From: Oxalobacter sp.
Lineage (GTDB): Bacteria > Pseudomonadota > Gammaproteobacteria > Burkholderiales > Burkholderiaceae_D
DNA length: 25,453 nt
Assembly (NCBI GenBank): GCA_012512465.1
Contig: JAAZED010000038.1
Location: 1-25,453, forward strand
Direction: 5' to 3'
In this document: positions 1-8,401 of the stretch, in pieces
Numbering within the stretch: the stretch's first letter is position 1
Layout: each line of letters opens with the position of its first letter
Program-made: the position numbers and the translations under genes
The notes under the pieces: model-generated
What the model was told of the DNA's origin: nothing
Database searches by the model: none
Seen by the model: the letters and a program-made list of their open reading frames with translations, nothing else

Positions 1-459
1 CCCGCCAATGAAAACGCCATCAGAAGAGAGCGTATCAATGGTTGTTGCCGTGCCACAGGTCACGACAACCAGATTTTCATTCGGGAAAAGCGAGCAGGCG
101 CCGACCAGTGAGGCAAAGCGATCGCTGCCAAGCTGGGAAAAATCGTCATAGCTGTTTTTCACGCCGGCAAGTACTGGGGCGGAAGCAAACCATGCAATAT
201 TATCCGGCTCAGGCTGCAGCTTCCTGATGAGGTCTGTGAGTCTTTCTTTTGCTGTGATGCCTGCGACATTGGAAATCAAAACCCGGCTAACAGCGCGTTC
301 CGGTTTTACCTGCTGCCACAAATCATACAGTGTGTCGGTTTCATGGTGCGGTGTTTCGCCGGTATGCAGCCAGGATGCCGGACCGGTGCCGGCAGACATG
401 TCGGCTGGTGCAAGTGCCCATTTTATCAGCGAGTTTCCTGCATCAATCAACAAAAGCAT
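1..459 (-). CDS. coaX: Type III pantothenate kinase, 5' part only (runs off the window start)
   Basis: CoaX phosphorylates pantothenate, the first step of coenzyme A synthesis, in the cytoplasm. Reading the minus strand from the ATG at 459 gives 153 codons that stay open to base 1, so the C-terminal part is missing. Visible motifs are the N-terminal phosphate-binding loop (LLIDAGNSLIKWA, residues about 3-15), the GSDRFASLVGA segment (about residue 113 on), and the nucleotide-binding TCGTATTIDTL followed by GVFIGG at the window edge. These are the acetate-kinase-fold motifs of type III kinases, not of CoaA. The start lies 8 bases after the birA stop, so the two are almost certainly co-transcribed; birA-coaX pairing is common in Burkholderiales. 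Identification is firm; only the missing end is unknown. Confidence 0.92.
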   Translation of the reverse strand, partial: MLLLIDAGNSLIKWALAPADMSAGTGPASWLHTGETPHHETDTLYDLWQQVKPERAVSRVLISNVAGITAKERLTDLIRKLQPEPDNIAWFASAPVLAGVKNSYDDFSQLGSDRFASLVGACSLFPNENLVVVTCGTATTIDTLSSDGVFIGG

Positions 460-467
460 CGTCTGCC

Positions 468-1268
468 CTATTCATTATCCTGTCGAAGGGAAACCTCTCC
501 GGCACTGAAAGCCGTCCGGTTGCCATTTTCCTCAAGAATCAACCGGCCATATTCGTCAATGCCGGCAACCATTCCAGAGTGTTTTGGCTGGCCATCCCGA
601 AATACGATGACCTTTTTTCGGTCATACGCATGCAGCGCGTTCCATGAGGTCACAAACGCGGCAAGACCATCGCTTTCAAATTGCGTAAAAGTGCCCACCA
701 GTTGATTCAGCAAAGTGGCCACCAAAAGATTTTTATCCATATTGGAAAGCCACAATGCTTCTGCAGCCGGCTGGCTGATTTGTGTTTCCAGCTCATCTGG
801 CAGTTGCAGATTGATTCCGATTCCGATAATAACCCAATTTTTATCCGGGGCCTGCCTGTTTGGCTCGGAAGAGCGTTCGACAAGGATACCGGCCAGTTTT
901 TTCCCATCCTTTAATACGTCGTTTGGCCATTTGAGTGTGACAAGAACACCCAGTTCCCGCAGCGAACGGGCAAGAGAAACACCAATAACCAATGGCAGTC
1001 CAGCCAGTTCGGCTGCCGGACGCAGAAAAGGCCATGCCAGTGAAAATGTCAGTGAGGCATCAGGTGCTGAATGCCAGGTTTTACCGCCGCGCCCCCGGCC
1101 GGCTGTCTGGCGTCGTGCCAGAAGCATTGTGGGAGAAGAAAGGGCAAAAGCGCGTTTCAGAAGGTCGGTATTGGTCGAGCCGGTTTCATCAATAATTTCA
1201 ATCGCAATTTTCCTGGCTTGCCGGTCAAGGCCTGCGGCGATACGATTGGCGCTGATGGCTTCAGTCAT
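468..1268 (-). CDS. birA: Biotin--[acetyl-CoA-carboxylase] ligase, monofunctional (no HTH)
   Basis: BirA activates biotin with ATP and transfers it to the biotin carboxyl carrier protein of acetyl-CoA carboxylase. Clear motifs are ETGSTN near the N-terminus, the biotinyl-AMP loop GRGRGGKTW, KWPNDV, KLAGILVE and IGIGIN, followed by a C-terminal SH3-like domain ending in GEVSLR. There is no room for the N-terminal winged helix of E. coli BirA, so this enzyme should not act as the bio-operon repressor. I chose the ATG at 1268 (266 residues) because homologous sequence begins there; an in-frame GTG at 1376 would add 36 residues with no domain character. No strong ribosome site is seen at either start. 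It is transcribed divergently from the MCE operon; the 1269-1498 gap must hold both promoters, but I see no convincing pair of hexamers. Confidence 0.9.
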   Translation of the reverse strand: MTEAISANRIAAGLDRQARKIAIEIIDETGSTNTDLLKRAFALSSPTMLLARRQTAGRGRGGKTWHSAPDASLTFSLAWPFLRPAAELAGLPLVIGVSLARSLRELGVLVTLKWPNDVLKDGKKLAGILVERSSEPNRQAPDKNWVIIGIGINLQLPDELETQISQPAAEALWLSNMDKNLLVATLLNQLVGTFTQFESDGLAAFVTSWNALHAYDRKKVIVFRDGQPKHSGMVAGIDEYGRLILEENGNRTAFSAGEVSLRQDNE

Positions 1269-1498
1269 AAAGGCGAAATACGGATTGGACAGCGGTTTTG
1301 TTTTCTTAAATGGGGTTATTTTACATGCTGGAAACTTTCCGGTCAGGCGTTCAACCATTATCATCACAGCAAACACATGAATTTGAGCGGTAATTGATTA
1401 TTCCGTTATGTTACCCTCACAAAATGCATTACAGTCAGCAAAATGTGGATTGCGGTGTTGCAAACATGACAGGGCATCGTTAAATAGAAGGAATGCTA

Positions 1499-2620
1499 AT
1501 GCGTAAGGCAATGGCCCCGAAACTTCAGGTCGCAGGAAAAAACCAGGTAATGGCCAGCGGTTGCTGGCGGGTGGAATCGCTTGCATCCAAAGGAGCGCTT
1601 CCTGTCATCCGCTCAACCATGAAAACCGTTGCAGGAAAGCAGGATGTTTCGTGGGATCTGTCGCAGATATCAGAATTGGATTATATCGGTGCGCAGTTTT
1701 TGTGGGATGCCTGGGGACACCAGTTGCCTTCACACCTGACAATGCATCCTGAACATCAGGTGCTTTTTGATCGTCTGAAAAAGGCGGGCGACCTGAGTTT
1801 AAGCCAGGTTAAAAAAGAGCCGGTCCGCCTTGCCGCCATGGCGAAAAGATTGTGGAGCACCCTTCACAGCCATTTTATTGATCTGGTTACCCTGACGGGG
1901 CAATTTATGCTGGACTGTTACCAGTTTGCCAAAAATCCACTGCGGGGGCCCTGGAAAGAAATATCAGCCAATATTTATAATACGGGGAGCCGCGCTATTG
2001 GTATTACGGCACTGGTTGGTATTCTGATTGGTGTTGTCCTTTCCTATCTGTCCGCGCAACAGCTGCATAATTTTGGCGGCGACCCTTATCTTGTGGATTT
2101 GCTGGGTATTGGCATTACCCGTGAACTGGGCCCCTTGCTTGCCGCGATTCTTGTCGCCGGCCGTTCGGGATCATCCATGACAGCGCAGATAGGCGTTATG
2201 CGCGTGACAGAAGAACTGGATGCCATGCAGGTCATGGGCATGTCACATGGTTTCCGGCTTGTTTTGCCGAAAGTGCTGGCCCTGTCTGTTGTGATGCCGC
2301 TTTTAGTGATGTGGACAAATATCGTGGCGCTGATTGGCGGCATGATGGCAGCCCAGGCCTCCATCGGGCTGTCAGCCAGCTATTTTATTTCCGCTCTGCC
2401 GGCATCGGTTCCTCCGGCCAATCTGGCGATTGGCCTGGGCAAAGGCATCGTTTTTGGCGCCTTGATTGCGTTGGTTTCCTGTCATTTCGGACTCAGAATC
2501 AAGCCTAATACGGAGAGTCTTGGACAGGGGACAACCAGTGCGGTTGTTACCGCCATTACCGTTGTGATTTTGGCGGATGCCGTTTTTGCCATCGTGCTTC
2601 AGCATGTGGGGTGGTCATGA
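1499..2620 (+). CDS. MlaE-family ABC transporter permease with N-terminal STAS-like domain
   Basis: This is the permease of an MCE-type (Mla-like) ABC transporter that moves phospholipid or another hydrophobic substrate between inner and outer membrane. Residues about 1-110 form a STAS-like soluble domain (SWDLSQISELDYIGAQFLWDAW resembles the STAS core), followed by a MlaE domain with about five membrane segments and the family signature GITRELGPLLAAILVAGRSGSS plus MRVTEELDAMQVMG. In E. coli the STAS partner is a separate protein, MlaB; here it is fused. Two ATGs are possible (1493 and 1499). I prefer 1499 because AGAAGGA lies at a normal distance from it and directly abuts 1493. The stop overlaps the next gene's ATG (ATGA). 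First gene of a five-gene run. Confidence 0.9.
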   Translation: MRKAMAPKLQVAGKNQVMASGCWRVESLASKGALPVIRSTMKTVAGKQDVSWDLSQISELDYIGAQFLWDAWGHQLPSHLTMHPEHQVLFDRLKKAGDLSLSQVKKEPVRLAAMAKRLWSTLHSHFIDLVTLTGQFMLDCYQFAKNPLRGPWKEISANIYNTGSRAIGITALVGILIGVVLSYLSAQQLHNFGGDPYLVDLLGIGITRELGPLLAAILVAGRSGSSMTAQIGVMRVTEELDAMQVMGMSHGFRLVLPKVLALSVVMPLLVMWTNIVALIGGMMAAQASIGLSASYFISALPASVPPANLAIGLGKGIVFGALIALVSCHFGLRIKPNTESLGQGTTSAVVTAITVVILADAVFAIVLQHVGWS

Positions 2621-3426
2621 GTGAACATGGCGCCGACAATGTGATCCAGATTGAAAAGCTGTGGACCCGGTTCGGGGATAATGTCGTTCATCAGGACCTG
2701 GATTTGACTATACAGCAGGGGGATATCGTATCACTGGTCGGCGGATCGGGATCCGGCAAAACGACCCTGTTAAGAGAAATGCTGGGCTTGCAAAAGCCGA
2801 GTCAGGGAACCGTTTCGGTTTTGGGCATGGATATTGCCAATGCCACGAATGAAAAGAAAAAACAGTTGTATAACCGGTGTGGCGTGTTGTTTCAGCAGGG
2901 CGCGCTTTTTTCGTCCCTGTCTGTCATGGAAAATGTTGCCTTGCCCATGCGGGAATTGCGGGCACTGCCGGATAAATTGATTGAAGAATCGGTTTTGCTG
3001 AAACTGCAGATGGTTGGTCTGCAACCCGGTGATGCCATGAAAATGCCTTCTAACCTTTCAGGCGGGATGATAAAAAGAGTCGCGCTGGCAAGAGCGCTGT
3101 CACTGGAGCCGGAATTGCTTTTTCTGGATGAGCCGACGGCGGGCCTTGACCCGCTGCTCTCGGACAGCTTTGTCGAGCTGATACAGTCCCTGCATGATGA
3201 GCTGGATCTGACAGTTATTATGGTATCGCACGATCTGGACTCCATTTTGCAGTTATCGTCTCATATTGCGGTACTGGCAGACAGGCATGTTATTGTAAAC
3301 GGAACGCCGCAGGAGGTAATAAAAGTGGATCATCCTTTCATTCATGAGTTTTTTCTGGGTGATCGCGGTAAGCGTGCCCTTGCAGGTGTGCCGGATTTGG
3401 TGATTCCTGGGCAGACAGGAGGATAA
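2617..3426 (+). CDS. MlaF-like ABC transporter ATP-binding protein
   Basis: Cytoplasmic ATPase subunit that powers the MCE transporter. It carries the full set of ABC motifs: Walker A GGSGSGKTT, signature LSGGMIKRVALARAL, Walker B ELLFLDEPTAGLD and the H-loop VSHD. The signature LSGGM followed by basic residues, and the C-terminal LGDRGKRA element, are typical of MlaF/Ttg2A-type ATPases. The ATG at 2617 overlaps the permease stop as ATGA, so the two are likely translationally coupled; a GTG at 2611 in the same frame is less likely. The MCE gene starts 3 bases after this stop. Length (269 residues) is normal for the family. Confidence 0.93.
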   Translation: MSEHGADNVIQIEKLWTRFGDNVVHQDLDLTIQQGDIVSLVGGSGSGKTTLLREMLGLQKPSQGTVSVLGMDIANATNEKKKQLYNRCGVLFQQGALFSSLSVMENVALPMRELRALPDKLIEESVLLKLQMVGLQPGDAMKMPSNLSGGMIKRVALARALSLEPELLFLDEPTAGLDPLLSDSFVELIQSLHDELDLTVIMVSHDLDSILQLSSHIAVLADRHVIVNGTPQEVIKVDHPFIHEFFLGDRGKRALAGVPDLVIPGQTGG

Positions 3427-3429
3427 ATA

Positions 3430-4308
3430 ATGGAAAGTAAATCTCACGCGCTGATGGCAGGGCTTTTTACGCTGGCATTGCTGGCGGCAGTCCTTTTGGG
3501 TGGGTGGTGGCTGAACCGGGATAAAACAGAGATGATTCCCTATGTGATGGCAACCAGGCTGTCGGTTGCCGGCTTGAGCCCGCAGGCAGCTGTCCGCTAC
3601 CGGGGTCTTGATGTCGGCAAGGTGTCTGAAATCCGTTTTGACACAGCGGTTCCCGGGCAGATCCTGGTGTATTTCGGTGTTCGTCCTGAAACGCCCATGA
3701 CCGAATCCACCTTTGGCATGCTGGCTTATCAGGGGGTGACAGGAATCGCTTATGTTGAACTCAACGATGATGGTTCACGTCCCCAGCCGCTGCCCAGTTC
3801 GGAGACGCGTATTGCCCAGATCGAGATGCGCGCAGGGCTGATGGCGGATTTGCAGACCAAGACCAATGCCATACTGGATGAAACCCAGAAATTGACGAAA
3901 GAAATGGCATCGCTTTTCAAACCTGAAAACCAGGAGCTGCTGATCAGTACGCTGAAAAGCATTAACAAGGCGGCAACCGAAATTGAAAAATCCTCCCGTG
4001 ATCTTCAGCCGACATTGGCCAAATTGCCTGATGTGGCTGACAAGACAGGGCGAATGATGGATTCGGTGACGGCGCTTTCTACCGAATTGGGCGATTTGAG
4101 CCAGAACCTGACTTCTTTTGTCGGTAGCAGTAATCCGGGGGAGTCGATGACACAGTTGCAGTCACTGGCAGAGGATTTGCATACCTCATTGCAATCAATC
4201 AATACAACACTTGATCAGTTCAGCCAGCGGCCAGCCGGCCTGCTTTTTGGCGCGCCCGGCCCTGCGCCCGGCCCGGGTGAAGCCGGATACAGTGCCTCAT
4301 CAAACTAA
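3430..4308 (+). CDS. MCE-domain (MlaD-like) substrate-binding protein
   Basis: Periplasmic, inner-membrane-anchored lipid-binding subunit of the MCE transporter. Residues about 6-30 form a single membrane anchor (LMAGLFTLALLAAVLLGGWW). One MCE domain follows at about 37-115 with conserved elements VAGLSPQAAVRYRGLDVGKV and GVTGIAYVEL. The rest is a long helical region with heptad-like leucines and ends in a short proline/glycine-rich tail (GAPGPAPGPG). At 292 residues it is longer than E. coli MlaD (about 180) because of this helical extension, which resembles Mce/YebT-type needle or tunnel regions and the PqiB C-terminus. The ribosome site AGGAGG at 3417-3422 fits the ATG at 3430. Confidence 0.9.
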   Translation: MESKSHALMAGLFTLALLAAVLLGGWWLNRDKTEMIPYVMATRLSVAGLSPQAAVRYRGLDVGKVSEIRFDTAVPGQILVYFGVRPETPMTESTFGMLAYQGVTGIAYVELNDDGSRPQPLPSSETRIAQIEMRAGLMADLQTKTNAILDETQKLTKEMASLFKPENQELLISTLKSINKAATEIEKSSRDLQPTLAKLPDVADKTGRMMDSVTALSTELGDLSQNLTSFVGSSNPGESMTQLQSLAEDLHTSLQSINTTLDQFSQRPAGLLFGAPGPAPGPGEAGYSASSN

Positions 4309-4325
4309 TCTGCGGGGAAACTGCC

Positions 4326-4949
4326 ATGATGAAACCACGCCATCTTTTCTTTTCCAGCCTGTTGGCAGCCTGTTGCCTGTTCCTGTCAGGTTGTGCGCTC
4401 CAGTCATCGCAGCCGCCTGCCACCCTGTATGATCTTGGCCCGTCATCGTCGATGCCGTCTGACCGGCTGTTGCCGGATGATATACCAACATTGGTTGTTT
4501 TCCGGGTTAACGCTTCAGATTGGCTGAACAATACCAAAATGTATTATCGGCTGGCGCATGTGAATGACCAGCAGACCCGTTTTTACACGCTCAGTCGCTG
4601 GAATGAATCTCCCCCCAAGCAGTTTCGTGATCGCCTGAAATCCCGTATAGTCTCGGCCGGAGGAGAGATTGGTGGCGCAAGGGCGCCCCGAGCGGGGCAG
4701 TTGCGGCTGATCGTTAACATTGAGGATTTCAGCCAGTATTTTACCGATGACTCACACAGTGAGGGAAGAATTGCTTTGCGGGTTTCGGTGCTGGGCAAGG
4801 ATGGCCTTGTGGCGCAGAAGAGTTTTCTTCATGCGGTAGCGGCGTCGACCCCGGATGCACCGGGAGGCGCAAAAGCATTGTCCGTTGCAACGGATGAAGT
4901 GATTGCCGAGATATTGCTCTGGATTGTGGAAAATTATAAAAAAGGATAA
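4326..4949 (+). CDS. PqiC-like ABC transport auxiliary lipoprotein (DUF330/ABC-type auxiliary lipoprotein)
   Basis: Predicted outer-membrane lipoprotein that docks the MCE protein. A signal peptide ends in the lipobox LSGC with the lipidated Cys at residue 23. The mature part begins ATLYDLGPSS, which fits the YxLG start of PqiC/YmbA proteins, and the VVFRVNASDWLNNTKMYYRL segment is the usual first strand and helix of that fold. The closing segment AVAASTPDAPGGAKALSVATDEVIAEILLWI is also typical. Function (docking to an MCE tunnel) is inferred from E. coli PqiC. Two adjacent ATGs (4326, 4329) are possible; GGGGAA at about 4313 favours the first. It lies 17 bases after the MCE gene. Confidence 0.86.
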   Translation: MMKPRHLFFSSLLAACCLFLSGCALQSSQPPATLYDLGPSSSMPSDRLLPDDIPTLVVFRVNASDWLNNTKMYYRLAHVNDQQTRFYTLSRWNESPPKQFRDRLKSRIVSAGGEIGGARAPRAGQLRLIVNIEDFSQYFTDDSHSEGRIALRVSVLGKDGLVAQKSFLHAVAASTPDAPGGAKALSVATDEVIAEILLWIVENYKKG

Positions 4950-4961
4950 ATCCGGATAGCG

Positions 4962-6092
4962 ATGTCACAGCCGTGCTCCCCGCCGTTTCACCGGCCGTCT
5001 TCTTTTTTGCGGGCGGCGTTACTGGTTTATGTTTTCCTGATTGTTTATGCCAGTCTTTATCCTTTTTCCGGCTGGCAGTTTGCGGGTATTTTTCCTCTTG
5101 CCTACCTGTATGCGCCGTTACCGCGCTACTGGACCTGGTTTGATGTCCTCATCAATGTTGCCGGATATGTTCCACTGGGTATTTTGCTTGCGACAGCAGT
5201 ATCTCCCCGGTTAAGAGGCTTCAAGGCGTTTATTTTTGCCCTGATTGCGGGCACACTGCTGTCTCTTGCCATGGAAGGATTGCAGGCTTACCTGCCAAGC
5301 CGTGTGTCTTCCAATCTGGATCTGATGACCAACGCCGGAGGAACGTTTATCGGCGCTTTTCTCGGCACGGTCCTCTCGCAGCTTATCTTCCGGGAAGACC
5401 GTATGCATTACTTCATCCAGCGCTGGCTGCGCTTTACGTCCAGTCGCGTGCTGATCATCCCCATGCTGTGGCCACTGGCACAGATTTATCCGCAAAATTA
5501 CCTTTTCGGCCATGGCGAGATTTTTCCGGTGATGTCAGAGTGGCTGTCCGCTTTTCTGGGGTATCCGGTTGACCTTTCGCTCAAGGTGATGGGCGGTGTT
5601 CAACTGACAGCCGAGCAGTACTGGCTTTCCGAGACCATTATTACGGCAACGGGACTGACGGGGGCGATCCTGATTTTGTTGTGTGTCCTGCAGAAAACCG
5701 CACCACGTATTCTGCTGGCCGGATTGATGCTTGCCTTTGCGCTGTTGTTCAAGGTGATGGCCTGTGCGCTCTTTTTTGAGCCGAAAAATGCGCTGGTATG
5801 GTTGACTCCCGGTGCTATCGGCGGTTTGCTGGTCGGCTTTCTGATGCTTTTCGGTCTGATTTTCACCCCAGCGCCGGTTCAGCGGCGAATGGCAATTTAT
5901 ATGCTGTTGATTTGCCTGGTGACAGTGAATATCCTGCCGGACAATCAGTATTTTGTCTCGACGCTGCAGACCTGGTCCCAGGGGAAATTCCTGAACTTTA
6001 ACGGCGCGGCCCATTTTATGGCGATGATATGGCCTTTTATGGCACTTTGGTTTTTATTCCGCTCGATCGTCAACCTGCGGTATAGTAAGTAA
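4962..6092 (+). CDS. VanZ-like family multi-pass membrane protein
   Basis: Integral membrane protein of 376 residues with roughly ten hydrophobic segments. The N-terminal 130 residues match the VanZ pattern: a first helix with VYASLYPFSGW, then DVLINVAGYVPLGILLA, a helix with SLAMEGLQAYLPSR, and SSNLDLMTNAGGTFIGA, which are the conserved polar residues of the VanZ family. The C-terminal half holds further membrane helices of unknown role. VanZ proteins of this size occur in many Proteobacteria and their function is not established; glycopeptide resistance should not be assumed. The ATG lies 12 bases after the lipoprotein stop, so it is probably part of the MCE operon, hinting at an envelope role. 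Confidence 0.85.
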   Translation: MSQPCSPPFHRPSSFLRAALLVYVFLIVYASLYPFSGWQFAGIFPLAYLYAPLPRYWTWFDVLINVAGYVPLGILLATAVSPRLRGFKAFIFALIAGTLLSLAMEGLQAYLPSRVSSNLDLMTNAGGTFIGAFLGTVLSQLIFREDRMHYFIQRWLRFTSSRVLIIPMLWPLAQIYPQNYLFGHGEIFPVMSEWLSAFLGYPVDLSLKVMGGVQLTAEQYWLSETIITATGLTGAILILLCVLQKTAPRILLAGLMLAFALLFKVMACALFFEPKNALVWLTPGAIGGLLVGFLMLFGLIFTPAPVQRRMAIYMLLICLVTVNILPDNQYFVSTLQTWSQGKFLNFNGAAHFMAMIWPFMALWFLFRSIVNLRYSK

Positions 6093-6106
6093 CATGAACC
6101 GTCACC

Positions 6107-6129
6107 CCAGCGCTTTGCCAGGGCGCTGG
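6107..6129 (+). other. Intercistronic hairpin between VanZ gene and hydrolase
   Basis: CCAGCGC at 6107-6113 pairs perfectly with GCGCTGG at 6123-6129 around a 9-base loop. There is no T-run after it, so a Rho-independent terminator is unlikely; it could be a Rho-dependent end of the MCE operon, a processing barrier or chance. Confidence 0.35.
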
Positions 6130-6172
6130 CACATCGGCGAAGGCTGATGATTATCAGGAGAAGCAGATTCAG

Positions 6173-6796
6173 ATGAATGCAAACACAAAAAAATTTCATA
6201 TTGCCGGACCTGCCGGCCAGATTGAGTGTGCGCTGGATCTGCCGGCCGATCAGCCGGTTGGCATCGCGCTTTTAGGGCATCCGCATCCGCTTTATGGCGG
6301 CACCATGGATAACAAGGTGGTACAGATCATGGCCCGGGCTTTTGTTGATCTGGACTATGTGACGGTGCGAATGAATTTCCGTGGTGTCGGCAGTTCACAG
6401 GGGGCGCATGCCCAGGGGGTGGGAGAGGCTGATGATATGGCGCTTGTTCTTGAGCATGCCCAAAAACAGTACCCCGGATTGCCGGTTGTTCTCGGCGGCT
6501 ATTCCTTTGGTACCTATGTCGTTTCTCTCCTGCAGCAGAAAATGGCATCTGAAGGGGCTCCTCCGGAGCGCATGGTGCTGGTCAGTGCAACCGCCGGGAA
6601 ATGGGCATTGGATTCGGTACCAAAAAATACGCTGCTGATTCATGGTGAAACCGATGACATTGTTCCGCTGCCGGATCTTTTCCAGTGGGCGCGGCCGCAG
6701 GATCTGCCGGTTGTTGTCGTTACAGGAGCGGATCACCTCTTTAATCGCAAGCTGCACCATATTCATGACATTATTGATGCCATGTGGCAGCGCTGA
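6173..6796 (+). CDS. Alpha/beta hydrolase (COG2945-like)
   Basis: Small cytoplasmic serine hydrolase of 207 residues. The catalytic elements are visible: HPHPLYGGTMDNKV (residues 36-49) at the oxyanion region, NFRGVGSSQG at 68-77, nucleophile elbow GGYSFG with Ser111, acidic residue in GETDDIVPL (Asp161/162) and His188 in GADHLF. This pattern fits the COG2945 group of predicted hydrolases; the substrate is unknown. A CAGGAG sequence lies 12 bases upstream of the ATG, a somewhat long spacing. The gene is separated by 80 bases from the VanZ gene and by about 80 from dacA. Confidence 0.85.
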   Translation: MNANTKKFHIAGPAGQIECALDLPADQPVGIALLGHPHPLYGGTMDNKVVQIMARAFVDLDYVTVRMNFRGVGSSQGAHAQGVGEADDMALVLEHAQKQYPGLPVVLGGYSFGTYVVSLLQQKMASEGAPPERMVLVSATAGKWALDSVPKNTLLIHGETDDIVPLPDLFQWARPQDLPVVVVTGADHLFNRKLHHIHDIIDAMWQR

Positions 6797-6799
6797 TTT

Positions 6800-6808
6800 T
6801 GGTACAAT
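6800..6808 (+). promoter_or_regulatory. Possible extended -10 promoter for dacA
   Basis: TGGTACAAT fits an extended -10 element (TGn followed by TACAAT). No good -35 hexamer is found at 16-18 bases, which extended -10 promoters tolerate. A start near 6815 would give a leader of about 63 bases before dacA. Prediction only. Confidence 0.35.
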
Positions 6809-6877
6809 GCAGTCCTTTACGACAAGTATCTGATTTTTGGCGAAAAGGTGATCCCGACTTTCGCCGGTATGTTTTAC

Positions 6878-8035
6878 ATGATGAAAAAAACACCCTCTTT
6901 CTTTCTGGCGCTATTACTGTTTTTTAGTGTCATAACGGTTTCCCACGCGCAAACCGCATCTCCTCCGACAATCGTTGCCCGGTCATGGCTCCTTCTTGAC
7001 ACTGTCAGCGGACAGATACTGGCGTCACGGGATGCCTACAAGCGTATTGAGCCGGCATCGCTGACCAAGCTGATGACGGCTTATCTTGTTTTCAGCGCCA
7101 TCAAGGAAGGGCGATTGAGCCTTAACCAGTCGGTGACGGCATCAGACCAGATATGGAAACTGGACAAGGGCAGCTCGAAAATGTTCATTGAACCGCGTAC
7201 ACCGGTCAAAATCCAGGATCTGCTGTATGGCCTGATTGTGCAATCGGGCAATGATGCGGCCATGGCGCTGGCAGAGGCGGTTTCCGGTGATGAGGCCGCT
7301 TTTGTCGCGCTGATGAATCGTGAAGCCGAACGCATGGGGATGAAGTCCACGCATTTCAGTAATCCGCACGGGCTACCGGACAAGGACAACTATTCCACAG
7401 CATATGATCTTTCGATCCTGGCAATCAACCTGATTCGTGACTATCCTGAGCTGTACAAGATTTATTCGGTTCGCGAATTTACCTACAACCGTATTCGCCA
7501 GCGTAACCGCAATCGTCTGCTGTGGTTGGACCCGACAGTGGATGGCATGAAAACCGGCCATACCGAAGCCGGCGGATACAGCCTGATTTCCTCGGCCAAA
7601 CGGGAAAGCGCAACGGGTGAACGGCGCATGATGACCGTCGTCATTGGTGCAAGTTCGGATCAGATGCGAGCCCAGGAAAGCCTGAGGCTTTTGAACTGGG
7701 GCTTCGAGAATTTCGATACCGTCAAATTATTTGACAGAAAGCAGGTTATTGCCACACTGGATGTCTGGAAAGGCTCAAAAAGCAAGCTGCCGGTCGGTTT
7801 TAACTTTGATGCTTATGTCAGTGTTCCCAAAGGAGCCGCTTCCCGTCTGAAATCGGTGCTGGAGCGCAAAGAGCCTTTGGTGGCGCCGATTGATGAAAAC
7901 AGCCGTGTTGGTACGCTGAAGATGACGCTGGATGGCAAGGTCATCTCGGAGTTGCCTGTGGTTGCGCTGGAACAGGTGAATGTTGCCAGCTTCCTCGGCC
8001 GGATCTGGGATACCGTCCAGTTGTGGTTTAAATAA
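6878..8035 (+). CDS. dacA: D-alanyl-D-alanine carboxypeptidase (PBP5/6 family)
   Basis: Periplasmic low-molecular-weight penicillin-binding protein that removes the terminal D-Ala of peptidoglycan pentapeptides. From the ATG at 6878, a signal peptide is followed by a likely cut at SHA-QT (after residue 24). All three active-site motifs are present: SLTK at 61-64, SGN at 123-125 and KTG at 225-227. The C-terminal PBP5_C domain and a closing amphipathic helix (VNVASFLGRIWDTVQLWFK) should tether it to the inner membrane, as in E. coli PBP5. Length (385 residues) is normal. Starts at 6848 (GTG) and 6869 would put extra residues before the signal peptide; ribosome sites are weak for all. Gene order dacA-ybeD-lipB-lipA matches E. 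coli closely, which supports the name. Confidence 0.92.
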   Translation: MMKKTPSFFLALLLFFSVITVSHAQTASPPTIVARSWLLLDTVSGQILASRDAYKRIEPASLTKLMTAYLVFSAIKEGRLSLNQSVTASDQIWKLDKGSSKMFIEPRTPVKIQDLLYGLIVQSGNDAAMALAEAVSGDEAAFVALMNREAERMGMKSTHFSNPHGLPDKDNYSTAYDLSILAINLIRDYPELYKIYSVREFTYNRIRQRNRNRLLWLDPTVDGMKTGHTEAGGYSLISSAKRESATGERRMMTVVIGASSDQMRAQESLRLLNWGFENFDTVKLFDRKQVIATLDVWKGSKSKLPVGFNFDAYVSVPKGAASRLKSVLERKEPLVAPIDENSRVGTLKMTLDGKVISELPVVALEQVNVASFLGRIWDTVQLWFK

Positions 8036-8046
8036 AGGAGAATGCG

Positions 8047-8319
8047 ATGCAGTCCAATCGCAATGAAGAACTGATTGAATACCCCTGTGATTTTCCGATC
8101 AAGATCATGGGTGCCACGCATGATGATTTTCTGACGACCGTGACCAACGTGGTCCGGATCCATGCCCCGGATTTTGATGCCACGACGGTAGAGACCCGGA
8201 CGTCGACAAAGGGCAATTACCTCAGTGTGACAGCAACGATCAAGGCAACCAGCCGCGCGCAGTTGGATAACCTTTATATGGCGCTCACATCACATCCGAT
8301 GGTCAAAGTCGTTCTTTGA
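8047..8319 (+). CDS. ybeD: DUF493 / YbeD family protein
   Basis: Small cytoplasmic protein (90 residues) of the YbeD/DUF493 family, an ACT-like fold of uncertain, possibly regulatory, function that is usually encoded between dacA and lipB. Family features are the start region EYPCDFPIKIMGATHDDFLTTV and the closing LYMALTSHPMVKVVL. The ribosome site AAAGGAG lies at a good distance from the ATG at 8047. It begins 11 bases after the dacA stop. Confidence 0.9.
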   Translation: MQSNRNEELIEYPCDFPIKIMGATHDDFLTTVTNVVRIHAPDFDATTVETRTSTKGNYLSVTATIKATSRAQLDNLYMALTSHPMVKVVL

Positions 8320-8401
8320 TACTGTCCAGCAGGCAAAGGCAGCTGTTTTTGCCGCTTCACCAGGGATAGACGAATACATGTGAACGGGAAAGGCAATGGC
8401 C

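Noticed and set aside
1459..1485. TTGCAA and TAAATA with a 17-base spacer as the MCE operon promoter
   Set aside because: The -10 would abut the ribosome site, so the transcript would begin at or after it.
4962..6092. Glycopeptide resistance function for the VanZ-like protein
   Set aside because: No other van genes are present and the organism appears Gram-negative; only the fold family is supported.
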